Assembly (NCBI RefSeq): GCF_003860135.1
Contig: NZ_RQYN01000012.1
Location: 1 to 63,845 of the forward strand
Origin: Tannerella forsythia
GTDB lineage: Bacteria > Bacteroidota > Bacteroidia > Bacteroidales > Tannerellaceae
Length of the DNA: 63,845 nt
Direction of reading: 5' to 3'
Shown: positions 18,501 through 26,323 of the stretch, piece after piece
Numbering within the stretch: position 1 is the first letter of the stretch
How the letters are laid out: the number at the start of each line of letters is the position of its first letter
Notes under the pieces: model-generated
The model's database searches: none
Seen by the model: only the letters and a program-made list of their open reading frames with translations
What the model was told of the DNA's origin: nothing
Program-made: the position numbers and the translations under genes

Positions 18501-18527
18501 AAAACCGGGCTTATGTCCGGTTTTTTT
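18501..18527 (+). terminator. intrinsic terminator after glgP
   Basis: AAAACCGG (18501-18508) and CCGGTTTT (18517-18524) form a perfect 8-bp stem with an 8-base loop, followed by more T residues. It lies 23 bases after the glgP stop. Confidence 0.85.
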
Positions 18528-18560
18528 GTGCCCTGCCGTTTCCGTTTTCAAAATATATCG

Positions 18561-18568
18561 TACATTTG
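18561..18568 (+). promoter_or_regulatory. candidate -7 box for the membrane protein and possibly the hexonate gene set
   Basis: TACATTTG matches TAnnTTTG, 28 bases before the ATG at 18596, just after the glgP terminator. It could drive 18596 through the LarA gene, because gaps between those genes are only 14-43 bases. Confidence 0.45.
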
Positions 18569-18595
18569 TGTATCGTTTTAAAAAAACAAGACACC

Positions 18596-19222
18596 ATGGA
18601 CAAACCAATCATTATCTCCGACCTCTTCCGCAAATCGTGGAAAAGTCTGTGGGCACAAATTTGGGTGCTGAGCGGACTGTTGATCGGCTACGCAATCATC
18701 AGCATGTTGCTTCAAGCCTTTATCCCGATACCTGTCAAGGGAACTTTCAGTATCACCGCGGTAGTCATTACACTAATCGGTCTGCTCATCTCGCTGATCT
18801 TCGAATTGGGATATGTGAAAAACCTTTTTCAGACGATCGACGGTGAAGAGCCGCAGTTCTCGGCCTACGGACAGATGAGCCGCAAAATCTTTGTGTATTT
18901 CGCGGCCCGATTCATTTACGGCCTCATCGTTTGCGTGGGACTGTTGCTGCTCCTCGTGCCGGGCATTTATTTAGCCATCCGCCTCCAGTTTTATTACATG
19001 GCGATCGTAGAAGAAGACGCGGGTATCCTCGACTCGCTCAGGCGAAGTTGGGAGATCACACGCGGTTCGACACCGAAACTTCTTCTGCTCATGCTCCTCC
19101 AGATCGGCATCATACTGGCCGGATTCGCCTTGTTGCTGATCGGCATCTTCGTAGCGCTGCCGCTGTGCGGACTGATGAGCTGCTACGCGTTTCGGCGGCT
19201 GACGGTATCGACCACTTCATAA
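18596..19222 (+). CDS. multi-pass membrane protein, unknown function
   Basis: 208 residues from the ATG MDKPIIISDL. Hydrophobic segments lie at about residues 22-45, 55-78, 110-135 and 170-200. The pattern of a C-terminal RSWEITRG motif followed by LLLLMLLQIGIILAG resembles the membrane domain seen in DUF975- and GDPD-like bacterial membrane proteins. The longer open frame from 18566 runs through the promoter box and was not used. It ends 14 bases before the SDR gene and may be co-transcribed. No specific function can be given. Confidence 0.7.
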   Translation: MDKPIIISDLFRKSWKSLWAQIWVLSGLLIGYAIISMLLQAFIPIPVKGTFSITAVVITLIGLLISLIFELGYVKNLFQTIDGEEPQFSAYGQMSRKIFVYFAARFIYGLIVCVGLLLLLVPGIYLAIRLQFYYMAIVEEDAGILDSLRRSWEITRGSTPKLLLLMLLQIGIILAGFALLLIGIFVALPLCGLMSCYAFRRLTVSTTS

Positions 19223-19236
19223 AATCAAAATACACG

Positions 19237-20049
19237 ATGAATCATTTATTCAGTATAAAAGACAAAGTCATCGTCCTGACAGGAGGCTACGGCGTGCTGG
19301 GACGTTGCATCGCCAAACATTTGGCGCGCGAAGGAGCGAAGGTCGCCATCCTCGGACGGAACGCCGAGAAGGGCGAACGGTTGAAAGAAGAGTTGCGCAA
19401 GCTCGGAGGCATGGCCATGTTTCACGCGGCCGACGTCATGCGGCGCGAACAGCTCGAAGAGAGCCGGCAAGCCATCGTGCAAACATTCGGAAGCATCGAC
19501 GTGCTGATCAATCTGGCGGGAGGCAACATGCCGGGCGCCACGATCGCGCCGGATCGGACGTTCTTCGATCTCGACCTCGACGCTTTCAGGCAAGTCATCG
19601 ACCTGAACCTGTTCGGAACGGTACTCCCGACGATGGTATTTGCCGAGACGATGGTCGGGCAAAAGAAAGGAAGCATCATCAACATCTCGTCCGAATCGTC
19701 CCTGCGACCCTTGACTCGCGTCATCGGTTACGGGTGTGCCAAGGCGGCCGTCAATAACTTCACACAGTATCTGGCCGCCGAGCTGGCCGCGAAATTCGGC
19801 GAAGGGCTGCGGGTGAACGCCATCGCGCCGGGATTCTTCCTGACCGAACAGAACCGCACGCTGATGACGAACGCCGACGGCACACCGACCGACCGCTGCA
19901 ACCGGATCGTCGAACATACGCCGTTCGGGAGATTAGGCCGCCCCGAAGAGCTGCTGGGCACGGTGCAGTGGCTGGCAGCCGACGCGTCGGCTTTCGTGAC
20001 GGGCACGGTGATACCCGTCGACGGCGGATTCAACGCCTTTTCGATTTAA
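19237..20049 (+). CDS. SDR oxidoreductase, probably mannonate/fructuronate type
   Basis: 270 residues, classical short-chain dehydrogenase: cofactor motif TGGYGVLGR (about 15-23), NLAGG in place of NNAG at 92-96, catalytic Ser151/152 in NISSESS, and Tyr165-x3-Lys169 in YGCAK, ending with VDGGFNAFSI. The insert after NLAGGNMPGAT (residues 97-118) resembles the SDR form of D-mannonate oxidoreductase (Bacillus YjmF/UxuB type), which interconverts D-fructuronate and D-mannonate with NAD(P)H. It is followed after 33 bases by a PfkB kinase and a LarA homologue, which supports a hexonate role. Other SDR substrates remain possible. The real start is ATG 19237; the frame is open much further upstream without meaning. 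Confidence 0.72.
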   Translation: MNHLFSIKDKVIVLTGGYGVLGRCIAKHLAREGAKVAILGRNAEKGERLKEELRKLGGMAMFHAADVMRREQLEESRQAIVQTFGSIDVLINLAGGNMPGATIAPDRTFFDLDLDAFRQVIDLNLFGTVLPTMVFAETMVGQKKGSIINISSESSLRPLTRVIGYGCAKAAVNNFTQYLAAELAAKFGEGLRVNAIAPGFFLTEQNRTLMTNADGTPTDRCNRIVEHTPFGRLGRPEELLGTVQWLAADASAFVTGTVIPVDGGFNAFSI

Positions 20050-20082
20050 TCGCACGCATGAACATATAAACGACATACCATC

Positions 20083-21150
20083 ATGACGAAGAAACAATGG
20101 TCGCTCGTCGTACCGACGAGCATGGGGGTGCGGTTGACGCCCGCCGCGCAGGGACAGCCGTTTCATACGAGCCGTTCCCTATTGATGCAGGCCACGAGCG
20201 CCGAAACGAATGTGGCGACGGTGGCGGCATCGCTCGGACTGCCGGTCAAAGCGCTGACGACGTTCGTCAAGGGCAGTCCCGTGGCGCAATTTATCCAAGC
20301 CGATCTGCGCAGCCGCGGCATCGCCTGCGAGGGGCGCGAAGTGCCACAGGGCGGGCCGTGGGGCTTGCGTCATCAGATCAATATGGCCGACAGCGGTTTC
20401 GGCGCGCGAGGGCCGCGCGTGTGGAACGACCGCAGCGGCGAAGTAGGTCGCACGCTGAACGTGCGCGATTTCGACCTCGACCGTCTTTTCGGGCGCGAAG
20501 GCGTGGAGATGCTCCACCTTTCGGGGCTGATCGCGGCACTCTCGGACGAAACGGGCGAGTTTTGCCTCGAGCTGGCGTACGCGGCCAAACGGCACGGTAC
20601 GCGGGTCTCGTTCGACCTGAACTACCGCGCCTCGTTCTGGGAAGGACGCGAGGGCGCGTTGCGCGACGTCTTCGCCCGGATCGCCTCCGTGGCCGACATC
20701 CTCGTAGGCAACGAAGAAGACTTCCAACTCTGCCTCGGCATCGACGGGCCGGAGGCCGGCGGGAAAAACGTCGGCGCCCAAACGGAGCGTTTCAAAGAAA
20801 TGATCCGGAACGTGAAACGCACGTTCTCCGGCGCATCGGTTTTCGCCACGACCTTGCGCGAAGTGTCGGACGCGAACCATCATCTGTGGGGCGCCATCAT
20901 GCTCGCGGGCGATGAGTGGCACTGCGTCGAGCCGCGTCCGATCCGGGTGCTCGACCGCATCGGCGGAGGCGACGGCTTTGTAGGAGGTCTGCTCTACGGC
21001 ATCCTCCGGGGATGGGAGCCGCAAGAGTGGATACGCTTCGGATGGGCTACCGGCGCGCTGGCCGTAACCTCGCTCACCGACTATGCTCAACCGGCCGACG
21101 AAGCGCAGGTATGGAGCATCTGGGAAGGAAACGCGCGGGTGATGCGATAA
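20083..21150 (+). CDS. PfkB-family sugar (hexonate?) kinase
   Basis: 355-residue ribokinase/PfkB-family kinase. The N-terminal half has the AETNVATVAASLGLPVKALT substrate-side region, the middle DLNYRASFWE and VGNEEDFQL, and the C-terminal ATP/anion-hole motif DRIGGGDGFVGGLLYG with the catalytic Asp; the usual GAGD is GGGD here. The DLNYR and NEEDF blocks match 2-keto-3-deoxygluconate kinases, and the protein parallels KdgK at 50635 in the same window. Together with the SDR and LarA neighbours it may phosphorylate KDG, gluconate or a related acid. A hand count of one 60-base line gives about 67% GC, above the rest of the window. Confidence 0.78.
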   Translation: MTKKQWSLVVPTSMGVRLTPAAQGQPFHTSRSLLMQATSAETNVATVAASLGLPVKALTTFVKGSPVAQFIQADLRSRGIACEGREVPQGGPWGLRHQINMADSGFGARGPRVWNDRSGEVGRTLNVRDFDLDRLFGREGVEMLHLSGLIAALSDETGEFCLELAYAAKRHGTRVSFDLNYRASFWEGREGALRDVFARIASVADILVGNEEDFQLCLGIDGPEAGGKNVGAQTERFKEMIRNVKRTFSGASVFATTLREVSDANHHLWGAIMLAGDEWHCVEPRPIRVLDRIGGGDGFVGGLLYGILRGWEPQEWIRFGWATGALAVTSLTDYAQPADEAQVWSIWEGNARVMR

Positions 21151-21193
21151 GCAGGCCCGCGGCCGCGACACTTTTTTCAAAACGACACGAACA

Positions 21194-22465
21194 ATGATCT
21201 ACTACGAACAGGGAGCGCCGGATAAAGCATTCGGCCATGACGAACTGAAGCAGGCCGTGTTTTCGATCCTCGACCGGCTGGGCGAGCGACGCAAAGTATT
21301 GGCCATCCCGCCCGACTTTACCCGCTTCCACTCGCGGGCGGGCGAACTGACACGCTACATTTACGCGTATTACGGCGAACGCCTGACGGATATTCTTCCC
21401 GCCATCGGCACGCATTTTCCGATGACCGACGGGGAGATCGCGAAAATGTTCCCCGGCATTCCCCGCTCGCTCTTTCGCGTGCATGACTGGCGCAACGACG
21501 TGGTGCACGTCGGTACCGTGCCGGCCGAGTACGTCGGCGAGGTATCGGGCGGCGTAGCGCGCTATCCCATGCCCATGCAGGTGAACCGCATGCTCCTCGA
21601 AGGGGGGTACGACCTGATCCTCTCCATCGGGCAGGTGGTGCCGCACGAAGTGATCGGGATGGCGAACTATAACAAGAACCTGCTCGTCGGCACAGGAGGC
21701 GCCGAAGGCATCCACAAGAGCCACTTTATCGGCGCGGCATACGGCATGGAGCGGATCATGGGACGCGCCGACACGCCCGTGCGCCGCGTGCTCAACTACG
21801 CCTCCGAACATTTCATCCGCCACCTGCCGGTCGTCTATCTGCAAACCGTTATTTCGGCCGGGAACGACGGTCTGCAAATGCGCGGCCTCTTCGCGGGCGA
21901 CGATGCCGAATGCTTTGAAAAAGCCGCCGCCCTCTCGTTACGGACCAACTTCATCATGCTCGACCGCGAGATACGCAAAGCTGTCGTCTACCTCGATCCC
22001 GAAGAGTTTCGCAGCACGTGGGTCGGCAACAAAAGCATCTATCGCACGCGCATGGCCATGGCCGACGGCGGCGAACTGATCATCCTCGCCCCCGGCGTTC
22101 GACAGTTCGGCGAAGACGCGCAGAACGATACGCTGATCCGCCGATACGGCTACGTCCCTACGCCGCAAGTACTGCGGTATGTCGAAGAAAACGAAGAACT
22201 GCGACAGGCGCTCGGCGTGGCCGCCCATCTGATTCATGGCACATCGGAAGGACGATTCCGCATCACCTACTGCCCGGGGCATCTGACGCGTCACGAAATC
22301 GAAAGCGTGGGCTTCGGGTATGCCGACCTCGACGCCATGACGCGGAAATATCGCCCGCACACCCTGCGCGACGGCTGGAACACCGTCGACGGCGAAGAAA
22401 TCTACTACATCTCCAACCCCGCGCTCGGTCTTTGGGCCTATCGCAAAAGGTTTGAAGAGACCTGA
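21194..22465 (+). CDS. LarA-family nickel-pincer racemase/epimerase homologue
   Basis: 423 residues, typical LarA length. Landmarks: IPPDFTRFHS (Asp41, Thr43, Arg44) matching the LarA D-x-T-R motif; His97 in RVHDWR; His151 in VVPHEVIG; Lys161 in ANYNKNLL; His174 and His177 in GIHKSHF. These align with lactate racemase residues that hold the nickel pincer nucleotide (a Lys tethers it, His residues bind nickel and act as acid/base). LarA homologues act on various 2-hydroxy acids, and some epimerise hexonates at C2. Next to a mannonate-type SDR and a sugar-acid kinase, D-gluconate/D-mannonate is the likely substrate pair, but lactate is not excluded. LarB, LarC and LarE for cofactor synthesis are not in the window. 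Confidence 0.8.
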   Translation: MIYYEQGAPDKAFGHDELKQAVFSILDRLGERRKVLAIPPDFTRFHSRAGELTRYIYAYYGERLTDILPAIGTHFPMTDGEIAKMFPGIPRSLFRVHDWRNDVVHVGTVPAEYVGEVSGGVARYPMPMQVNRMLLEGGYDLILSIGQVVPHEVIGMANYNKNLLVGTGGAEGIHKSHFIGAAYGMERIMGRADTPVRRVLNYASEHFIRHLPVVYLQTVISAGNDGLQMRGLFAGDDAECFEKAAALSLRTNFIMLDREIRKAVVYLDPEEFRSTWVGNKSIYRTRMAMADGGELIILAPGVRQFGEDAQNDTLIRRYGYVPTPQVLRYVEENEELRQALGVAAHLIHGTSEGRFRITYCPGHLTRHEIESVGFGYADLDAMTRKYRPHTLRDGWNTVDGEEIYYISNPALGLWAYRKRFEET

Positions 22466-22474
22466 TTTTTTTTT
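22448..22474 (+). terminator. weak terminator at the LarA gene end
   Basis: AGGT (22448-22451) and ACCT (22460-22463) form a short stem overlapping the stop codon, directly followed by GA and a run of ten T. The stem is weak, so read-through into the 41-bp array is plausible. Confidence 0.35.
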
Positions 22475-22509
22475 CGGCGGAAATGAGGTAGATTCAAAAA
22501 ACTTTTTAT

Positions 22510-22517
22510 TAATTTTG
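22510..22517 (+). promoter_or_regulatory. candidate -7 box upstream of the 41-bp array
   Basis: TAATTTTG matches TAnnTTTG and lies 74 bases before the array. If used, the array becomes a roughly 425-base transcribed leader of the DUF6261 gene. No TTTG box at standard spacing. Confidence 0.35.
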
Positions 22518-22590
22518 TGAACAAATTTCGAACCATATCGATTCGAGTCGTTTAGCCGAGGGCTGGCGTGCCCCGCGCGAAGAAAAAAAA

Positions 22591-22892
22591 GTTTTGCATG
22601 ATGCTTGCGGCAGCCACGCAAGGGCCATACAGTTTTGCATGATGCTTGCGGCAGCCACGCAAGGGCCATACAGTTTTGTATGATGCTTGCAGCAGCCACG
22701 CAAGAGCCATACAGTTTTGTATGACGCTTGCAGCAGCCACGCAAGGGCCATACAGTTTTGTATGATGCTTGCAGCAGCCACGCAAGAGCCATACAGTTTT
22801 GCATGACGCTTGCAGCAGCCACGCAAGAGCCATACAGTTTTGTATGACGCTTGCAGTCCCCACATAAGAGCCATACGGTTTTGTATGAAACA
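22591..22892. repeat. 41-bp tandem array, seven units plus a partial
   Basis: Units begin with GTTTTG at 22591, 22632, 22673, 22714, 22755, 22796 and 22837, with a partial eighth from 22878. The period is exactly 41 bp throughout. Each unit carries CTTGC, eight bases, then GCAAG, a 5-bp stem hairpin, and ends with CCATACA. A few positions alternate (C/T in ATGAYGC, A/G in GCAAGRGCC). Because 41 is not a multiple of three and the minus strand of the unit has no stop, long spurious frames appear there. It occupies most of the 484-base gap between the LarA and DUF6261 genes. Confidence 0.92.
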
Positions 22893-22949
22893 TACGAACG
22901 AAAACACAGAAAGCAACCTGATTGACAACATATATAAATAGATATTGCC

Positions 22950-23666
22950 ATGAATAAAGAAATTAACAGCATCGACTTAGGACGCATGAATAACGGCGCC
23001 CATTTTTTGTACATCACGAATATGGCCACTCGCTCTATGGCCGATGTAACCGTGTTTAACAAATGTACTCCGCTGGTACAGGCCTTGCAAAAGGCCGCAG
23101 CTCATGAGGACGAATGCCTGCAATTGACACAGAAAAGCATGCTGACCGACGAAATCATCGAAGCCGACTCGTTACGCGATCGCCTCTACGCGGGTTACCG
23201 CAAAAGCGTGAAAGGATTTGCCGACTTCCCCGTGCCCGAGCACGCGCAAGCCGCCAAAGTACTGCTCCAACACATGAAAGATTACAAAATCGATCCACGT
23301 ATGCAACTCGACCGTCAGACCGGGTTGATGATCAATTTCATCGACGATCTGGGAGCGAAATACGCCGATCAGATCGATTTGCTTTCGCTCAAACCTTTCG
23401 TCGAACAGCTGAGAGCCGCCAACGAAAAAGTACGCTCACTCACGAACGAACGGACGGACGAGCGCGCCGGCCGGACGTTGGGAGCCCTGCGCGAAGCACG
23501 CCAAGCAAGCGACAAGGTCTACCGCGATCTGGTGAAGAGGGTCAACGCGCTGGCGCTTATCGAAGGAGATACGGACTATGCCGCGTTCATCGATTACGTG
23601 AATGCCGAAATCGAACATTACAAACAGGAAGTGCTTTCGAAAGCTAAAAAAACGTCGGACTCCTGA
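22950..23666 (+). CDS. DUF6261-like hypothetical protein
   Basis: 238 residues, no signal peptide or membrane helix. The N-terminus INSIDLGRMNNGAHFLYIT resembles the Bacteroidales DUF6261 pattern (a short strand, then LRNGEHFQF-like). Most of the protein reads as long helices (for example residues 150-190 and 205-235, rich in Arg, Glu and Lys), suggesting an alpha-helical bundle. In Bacteroidales this family tends to be multicopy, with no known function. It follows the 41-bp array by 58 bases and ends before a strong bidirectional terminator, so it is an independent unit. Confidence 0.68.
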   Translation: MNKEINSIDLGRMNNGAHFLYITNMATRSMADVTVFNKCTPLVQALQKAAAHEDECLQLTQKSMLTDEIIEADSLRDRLYAGYRKSVKGFADFPVPEHAQAAKVLLQHMKDYKIDPRMQLDRQTGLMINFIDDLGAKYADQIDLLSLKPFVEQLRAANEKVRSLTNERTDERAGRTLGALREARQASDKVYRDLVKRVNALALIEGDTDYAAFIDYVNAEIEHYKQEVLSKAKKTSDS

Positions 23667-23720
23667 CGTAACCACGTAACCGCCCCGCTCCCCGAGGGCA
23701 GGGTATTTACACACGAAAAA

Positions 23721-23765
23721 AGGGTGTGCCCAAACATCTCGTTTTGGACACACCCTCTTGTTTTT
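23721..23765. terminator. strong bidirectional terminator
   Basis: AGGGTGTG (23721-23728) pairs with CACACCCT (23749-23756), and after one mismatch CCAAA pairs with TTTGG, giving a long hairpin. It has an A-run before and a T-run after it, so it can terminate both the plus-strand DUF6261 gene and the convergent outer-membrane protein gene. Confidence 0.88.
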
Positions 23766-23829
23766 TGTTGACTCGCCGGCCCTTTCGTTTGCCGGAGCCG
23801 GCGGATACAACGTTTTTAAAACATGTTGC

Positions 23830-24378
23830 TTATTTCATTTTTTTGATCTTCGAGAGCGGAAGGTAAATCTGGAATCCCACGTTGAGTGAAAGTCCGTGTA
23901 CGCTGCCGGAGCCGAACTGTCCGTTATAAAGCGCCAAGGCTTCTACCGCCACATGCTCGTTGAGGAAATACGCGTAACCCGGTCCGAAGTTGAGATTGAA
24001 CCCGGGATCGGCACCCTTAATACCGGAGAATCCTGCACCGGCTTCGGCAAACCAGCGTCCCTGCTTCAGCAGCGTATCGAATTCTTTCGGCCCGAAATAA
24101 TAACGTCCGAAACCGTTCACACCGTAATTATACGTCGTATTGCCTCCTTTTTGAGTGACAAAGCCGGCGTCCACCTTGGCACCGATTGCCAGATTGTCCT
24201 GAATAAAATATCCTGCGCGAGGCGTGATTCCCATACTGAAAACACTTGCGTCGCCCAGTCCGAAACTGATGTTTCCGATCGAACCGCCTACCAGCACGCT
24301 ACCTTTTTGAAGCTGTGCCGTTGCCGCTCCTAACGAGCAGGCCAAAATAAATAATGTACTGAATAAAATCTTTTTCAT
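23830..24378 (-). CDS. outer-membrane beta-barrel protein
   Basis: 182 residues with a clear signal peptide (MKKILFSTLFILACSLGAATAQ, cleavage near residue 22). The mature part alternates hydrophobic and polar residues in strands with glycines (VLVGGSIGNISFGLG, GITPRAGYFIQDNLAIGAKV, GFGRYYFGPKEF), as in small eight-stranded porin-like barrels of the PF13505 type, and it ends with FQIYLPL. Likely outer membrane; function unknown. Two copies of a candidate -7 box precede it. Confidence 0.8.
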   Translation of the reverse strand: MKKILFSTLFILACSLGAATAQLQKGSVLVGGSIGNISFGLGDASVFSMGITPRAGYFIQDNLAIGAKVDAGFVTQKGGNTTYNYGVNGFGRYYFGPKEFDTLLKQGRWFAEAGAGFSGIKGADPGFNLNFGPGYAYFLNEHVAVEALALYNGQFGSGSVHGLSLNVGFQIYLPLSKIKKMK

Positions 24379-24444
24379 CTGTCAAATAATGTTTTGTTTT
24401 TATACTTCTCCTACTCTGTTTTCTGAATGGCTTTTCGGAATCCG

Positions 24445-24500
24445 CCGGCACAAAAATAGAAGAAGTGTGCAAAATTCACTTACAGACCGGCACAAAAATA
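24445..24500 (-). promoter_or_regulatory. duplicated candidate -7 boxes of the barrel-protein gene
   Basis: The 14-base word CCGGCACAAAAATA occurs at 24445-24458 and 24487-24500. On the minus strand each reads TATTTTTG, matching TAnnTTTG, 42 bases apart. Neither has a TTTG box at standard spacing. Confidence 0.45.
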
Positions 24501-24556
24501 CCTTTTTTTATTGATTTCTTTCATTTTTTTAGAAGGGAGTTTCGCCTCTAAATCAT

Positions 24557-25171
24557 TCAAAGTTCGATGATTCCCACGCCCTGACGGATCATGGAGAACG
24601 GCTCCCGCGTACAGTCTACCACGGTCGATCCTTCGGTGCGACCGTAGCCCCCGTCGATCACCAAGTCTACCTGACCGGCATATTTTTCCTCTATCAGTTC
24701 AGGATCGGTAAGGTATTCCGGCTCGTCGTCGCTCTCGCGATCATAGACCGACATCGAAAGCAACGGATTACCGAGCGCGTCGGCCAGCTCGCGCACAATC
24801 GGATTGTCGGGGATGCGAATGCCCACCTCTTTGCGGCTTTTGTAAATCTTGGGCAACTCGCCGCTTGTGGGCAGGATGAACGTAAAAGGGCCGGGCAAGC
24901 AACGCTTCATCAGTTTGAAAGCATCGTTGCTGATGCGCGCGTACTGACTGGCGGACGATAAATCGGAGCAGATAATCGAGAGGTTACTCTTCTGCGGATT
25001 GACGCCCTTGATACGGCAAATCTTTTCTACCGCGCGCACGTCGAACGCGTCGCAGCCCATCGCGTAGAGCGTATCGGTAGGATAAATCACCAATCCGCCG
25101 TCGCGCAACACATCTATCACCTTATCGATCTCTTTCCGGTTCGGATGATCGGGATAAATCTTCAGCAGCAT
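24557..25171 (-). CDS. YciO/YrdC/Sua5-family protein
   Basis: 204 residues from ATG 25171 (MLLKIYPDHPN). The YrdC-type nucleotide pocket is visible in GGLVIYPTDTLYAMGCDAFD and in FTFILPTSGELPKIYK then VGIRIPDNPIVREL. The KSNLSIICSDL stretch, where YrdC has KRxxxPL, and the overall length match E. coli YciO better than TsaC/YrdC. Annotation pipelines would call it L-threonylcarbamoyladenylate synthase (tRNA t6A), but YciO is a less active relative, so that role is uncertain. It is the last gene of the tpiA-SPOR-folE run, 57 bases after folE. Confidence 0.85.
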   Translation of the reverse strand: MLLKIYPDHPNRKEIDKVIDVLRDGGLVIYPTDTLYAMGCDAFDVRAVEKICRIKGVNPQKSNLSIICSDLSSASQYARISNDAFKLMKRCLPGPFTFILPTSGELPKIYKSRKEVGIRIPDNPIVRELADALGNPLLSMSVYDRESDDEPEYLTDPELIEEKYAGQVDLVIDGGYGRTEGSTVVDCTREPFSMIRQGVGIIEL

Positions 25172-25228
25172 AAAAAAACAGGTTATTTCAGGTATAGAGC
25201 ATATCGACTTCATACAGCCGACGAAACA

Positions 25229-25810
25229 TTATTTTTTGATCAGGTTCATAAATTCTTCGCGCGTTCGGGCCTGCTGAAACGAGCCGGTGAAGTCGGACGT
25301 CGTGGTCAGCGAGTTCTGCTTTTCCACGCCGCGCATCTGCATGCACATGTGCTGCGCCTCGATAACGACCATCACGCCGAGCGGGTTCAACGTTTTCTGA
25401 ATACATTCCTTGATCTGAAGCGTCATGCGCTCCTGAATCTGCAAACGGTGAGCGAAAATATCGACTACGCGCGGGATCTTGCTCAGCCCCGTGATGTAAT
25501 GATTCGGAATGTAGGCCACATGTACCTTACCGAAGAAAGGCAACATGTGATGCTCGCAGAGCGAAAAAAAATCGATGTCCTTGACGATGACCATCTGCTT
25601 GTAGTCTTCTTCCTCAAACATGGCCGAAGCCAGCACCGCCTCAGGGTCTTCATCATATCCTTTCAGCAGAAACTGCATGGCCTTAGCCACTCGCATGGGC
25701 GTTTTCTTCAGTCCCTCACGGGCTGTATCTTCGCCCAACAGTTCAATGATTCGGCGATAATGCTCGCTCAGTTGCTGACGTACTTCCAGCAACGTCTCAG
25801 TATCTTTCAT
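25229..25810 (-). CDS. folE: GTP cyclohydrolase I
   Basis: 193 residues from ATG 25810; a GTG at 25816 overlaps the stop of the preceding gene and is the alternative start. It converts GTP to dihydroneopterin triphosphate, the first step of folate and pterin synthesis. Zinc ligands are visible in [15 protein letters not shown] (Cys and His) and in [11 protein letters not shown] (second Cys). [19 protein letters not shown] is the conserved active-site strand. Close coupling to the SPOR gene argues for co-transcription. Confidence 0.95.
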   Translation of the reverse strand: MKDTETLLEVRQQLSEHYRRIIELLGEDTAREGLKKTPMRVAKAMQFLLKGYDEDPEAVLASAMFEEEDYKQMVIVKDIDFFSLCEHHMLPFFGKVHVAYIPNHYITGLSKIPRVVDIFAHRLQIQERMTLQIKECIQKTLNPLGVMVVIEAQHMCMQMRGVEKQNSLTTTSDFTGSFQQARTREEFMNLIKK

Positions 25811-25812
25811 TT

Positions 25813-26289
25813 TCACGGAACAAGAATACGTACCTCTTCCTTGGTAATAAACATCTCTTTTCTGAACGAAGGAAATGCTCCGATCAGTTTTTGCATCATA
25901 CCGTATGCCTCCTCGTACGACAGGTAATCACCTACGCGCAGCCTCCAGAACGGCGCGGTGTACGACACATACGTCGGCACGTCCGAAAACTGATTCCTGA
26001 TCTGCTGTTCCTTGCCGAAGGCTTCCCCCTTCGAGCTGCGCTGATCGTTGCCGGAGAAAATCTGAATGCGGTAACCCGGCGATAACAGGTACCGCCGTCC
26101 GTTTACTTCCTCGGTACGGTCCGAAGCCGAGGGCCGCCCGATCATCTGGCGGATGGCCGGCGACTGGTGAATCGTCACCGTGCCCCGACCCGGAACATTC
26201 CGCGTCAGGGCATCGACGATGGAGTCCTGCGCCGTCAGCATACTGCCGCCGCACCCCAGAAGCCCCAGTATAAACACATAACGTTTCAT
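25813..26289 (-). CDS. SPOR-domain periplasmic protein
   Basis: 158 residues from ATG 26289 ([15 protein letters not shown]), which begins a signal peptide ending near LTA-QD; the upstream extension of the frame is unlikely. The C-terminal 75 residues ([12 protein letters not shown], then [28 protein letters not shown]) form a SPOR fold that binds denuded peptidoglycan, often at division sites. It lies between tpiA (34-base gap) and folE, a recurrent Bacteroidales order. Confidence 0.87.
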   Translation of the reverse strand: MKRYVFILGLLGCGGSMLTAQDSIVDALTRNVPGRGTVTIHQSPAIRQMIGRPSASDRTEEVNGRRYLLSPGYRIQIFSGNDQRSSKGEAFGKEQQIRNQFSDVPTYVSYTAPFWRLRVGDYLSYEEAYGMMQKLIGAFPSFRKEMFITKEEVRILVP

Positions 26290-26323
26290 AAGCCTTGTTG
26301 AAAAGCAAACCGGGCTTGTGCCG

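Noticed and set aside
18931-19236. N-terminal extension of the SDR frame
   Set aside because: The 102 extra codons overlap the membrane protein gene in another frame and are Arg/His-rich; SDR homology begins at the ATG 19237.
20179-21180. 333-codon minus-strand frame opposite the PfkB kinase
   Set aside because: High-GC shadow; the kinase motifs are on the plus strand.
21938-23062. Minus-strand open frames of 374, 140 and 113 codons across the 41-bp array
   Set aside because: The unit has no stop on the minus strand in any frame and 41 is not divisible by three, so all frames stay open by repetition; the longest frame is antisense to the LarA gene.
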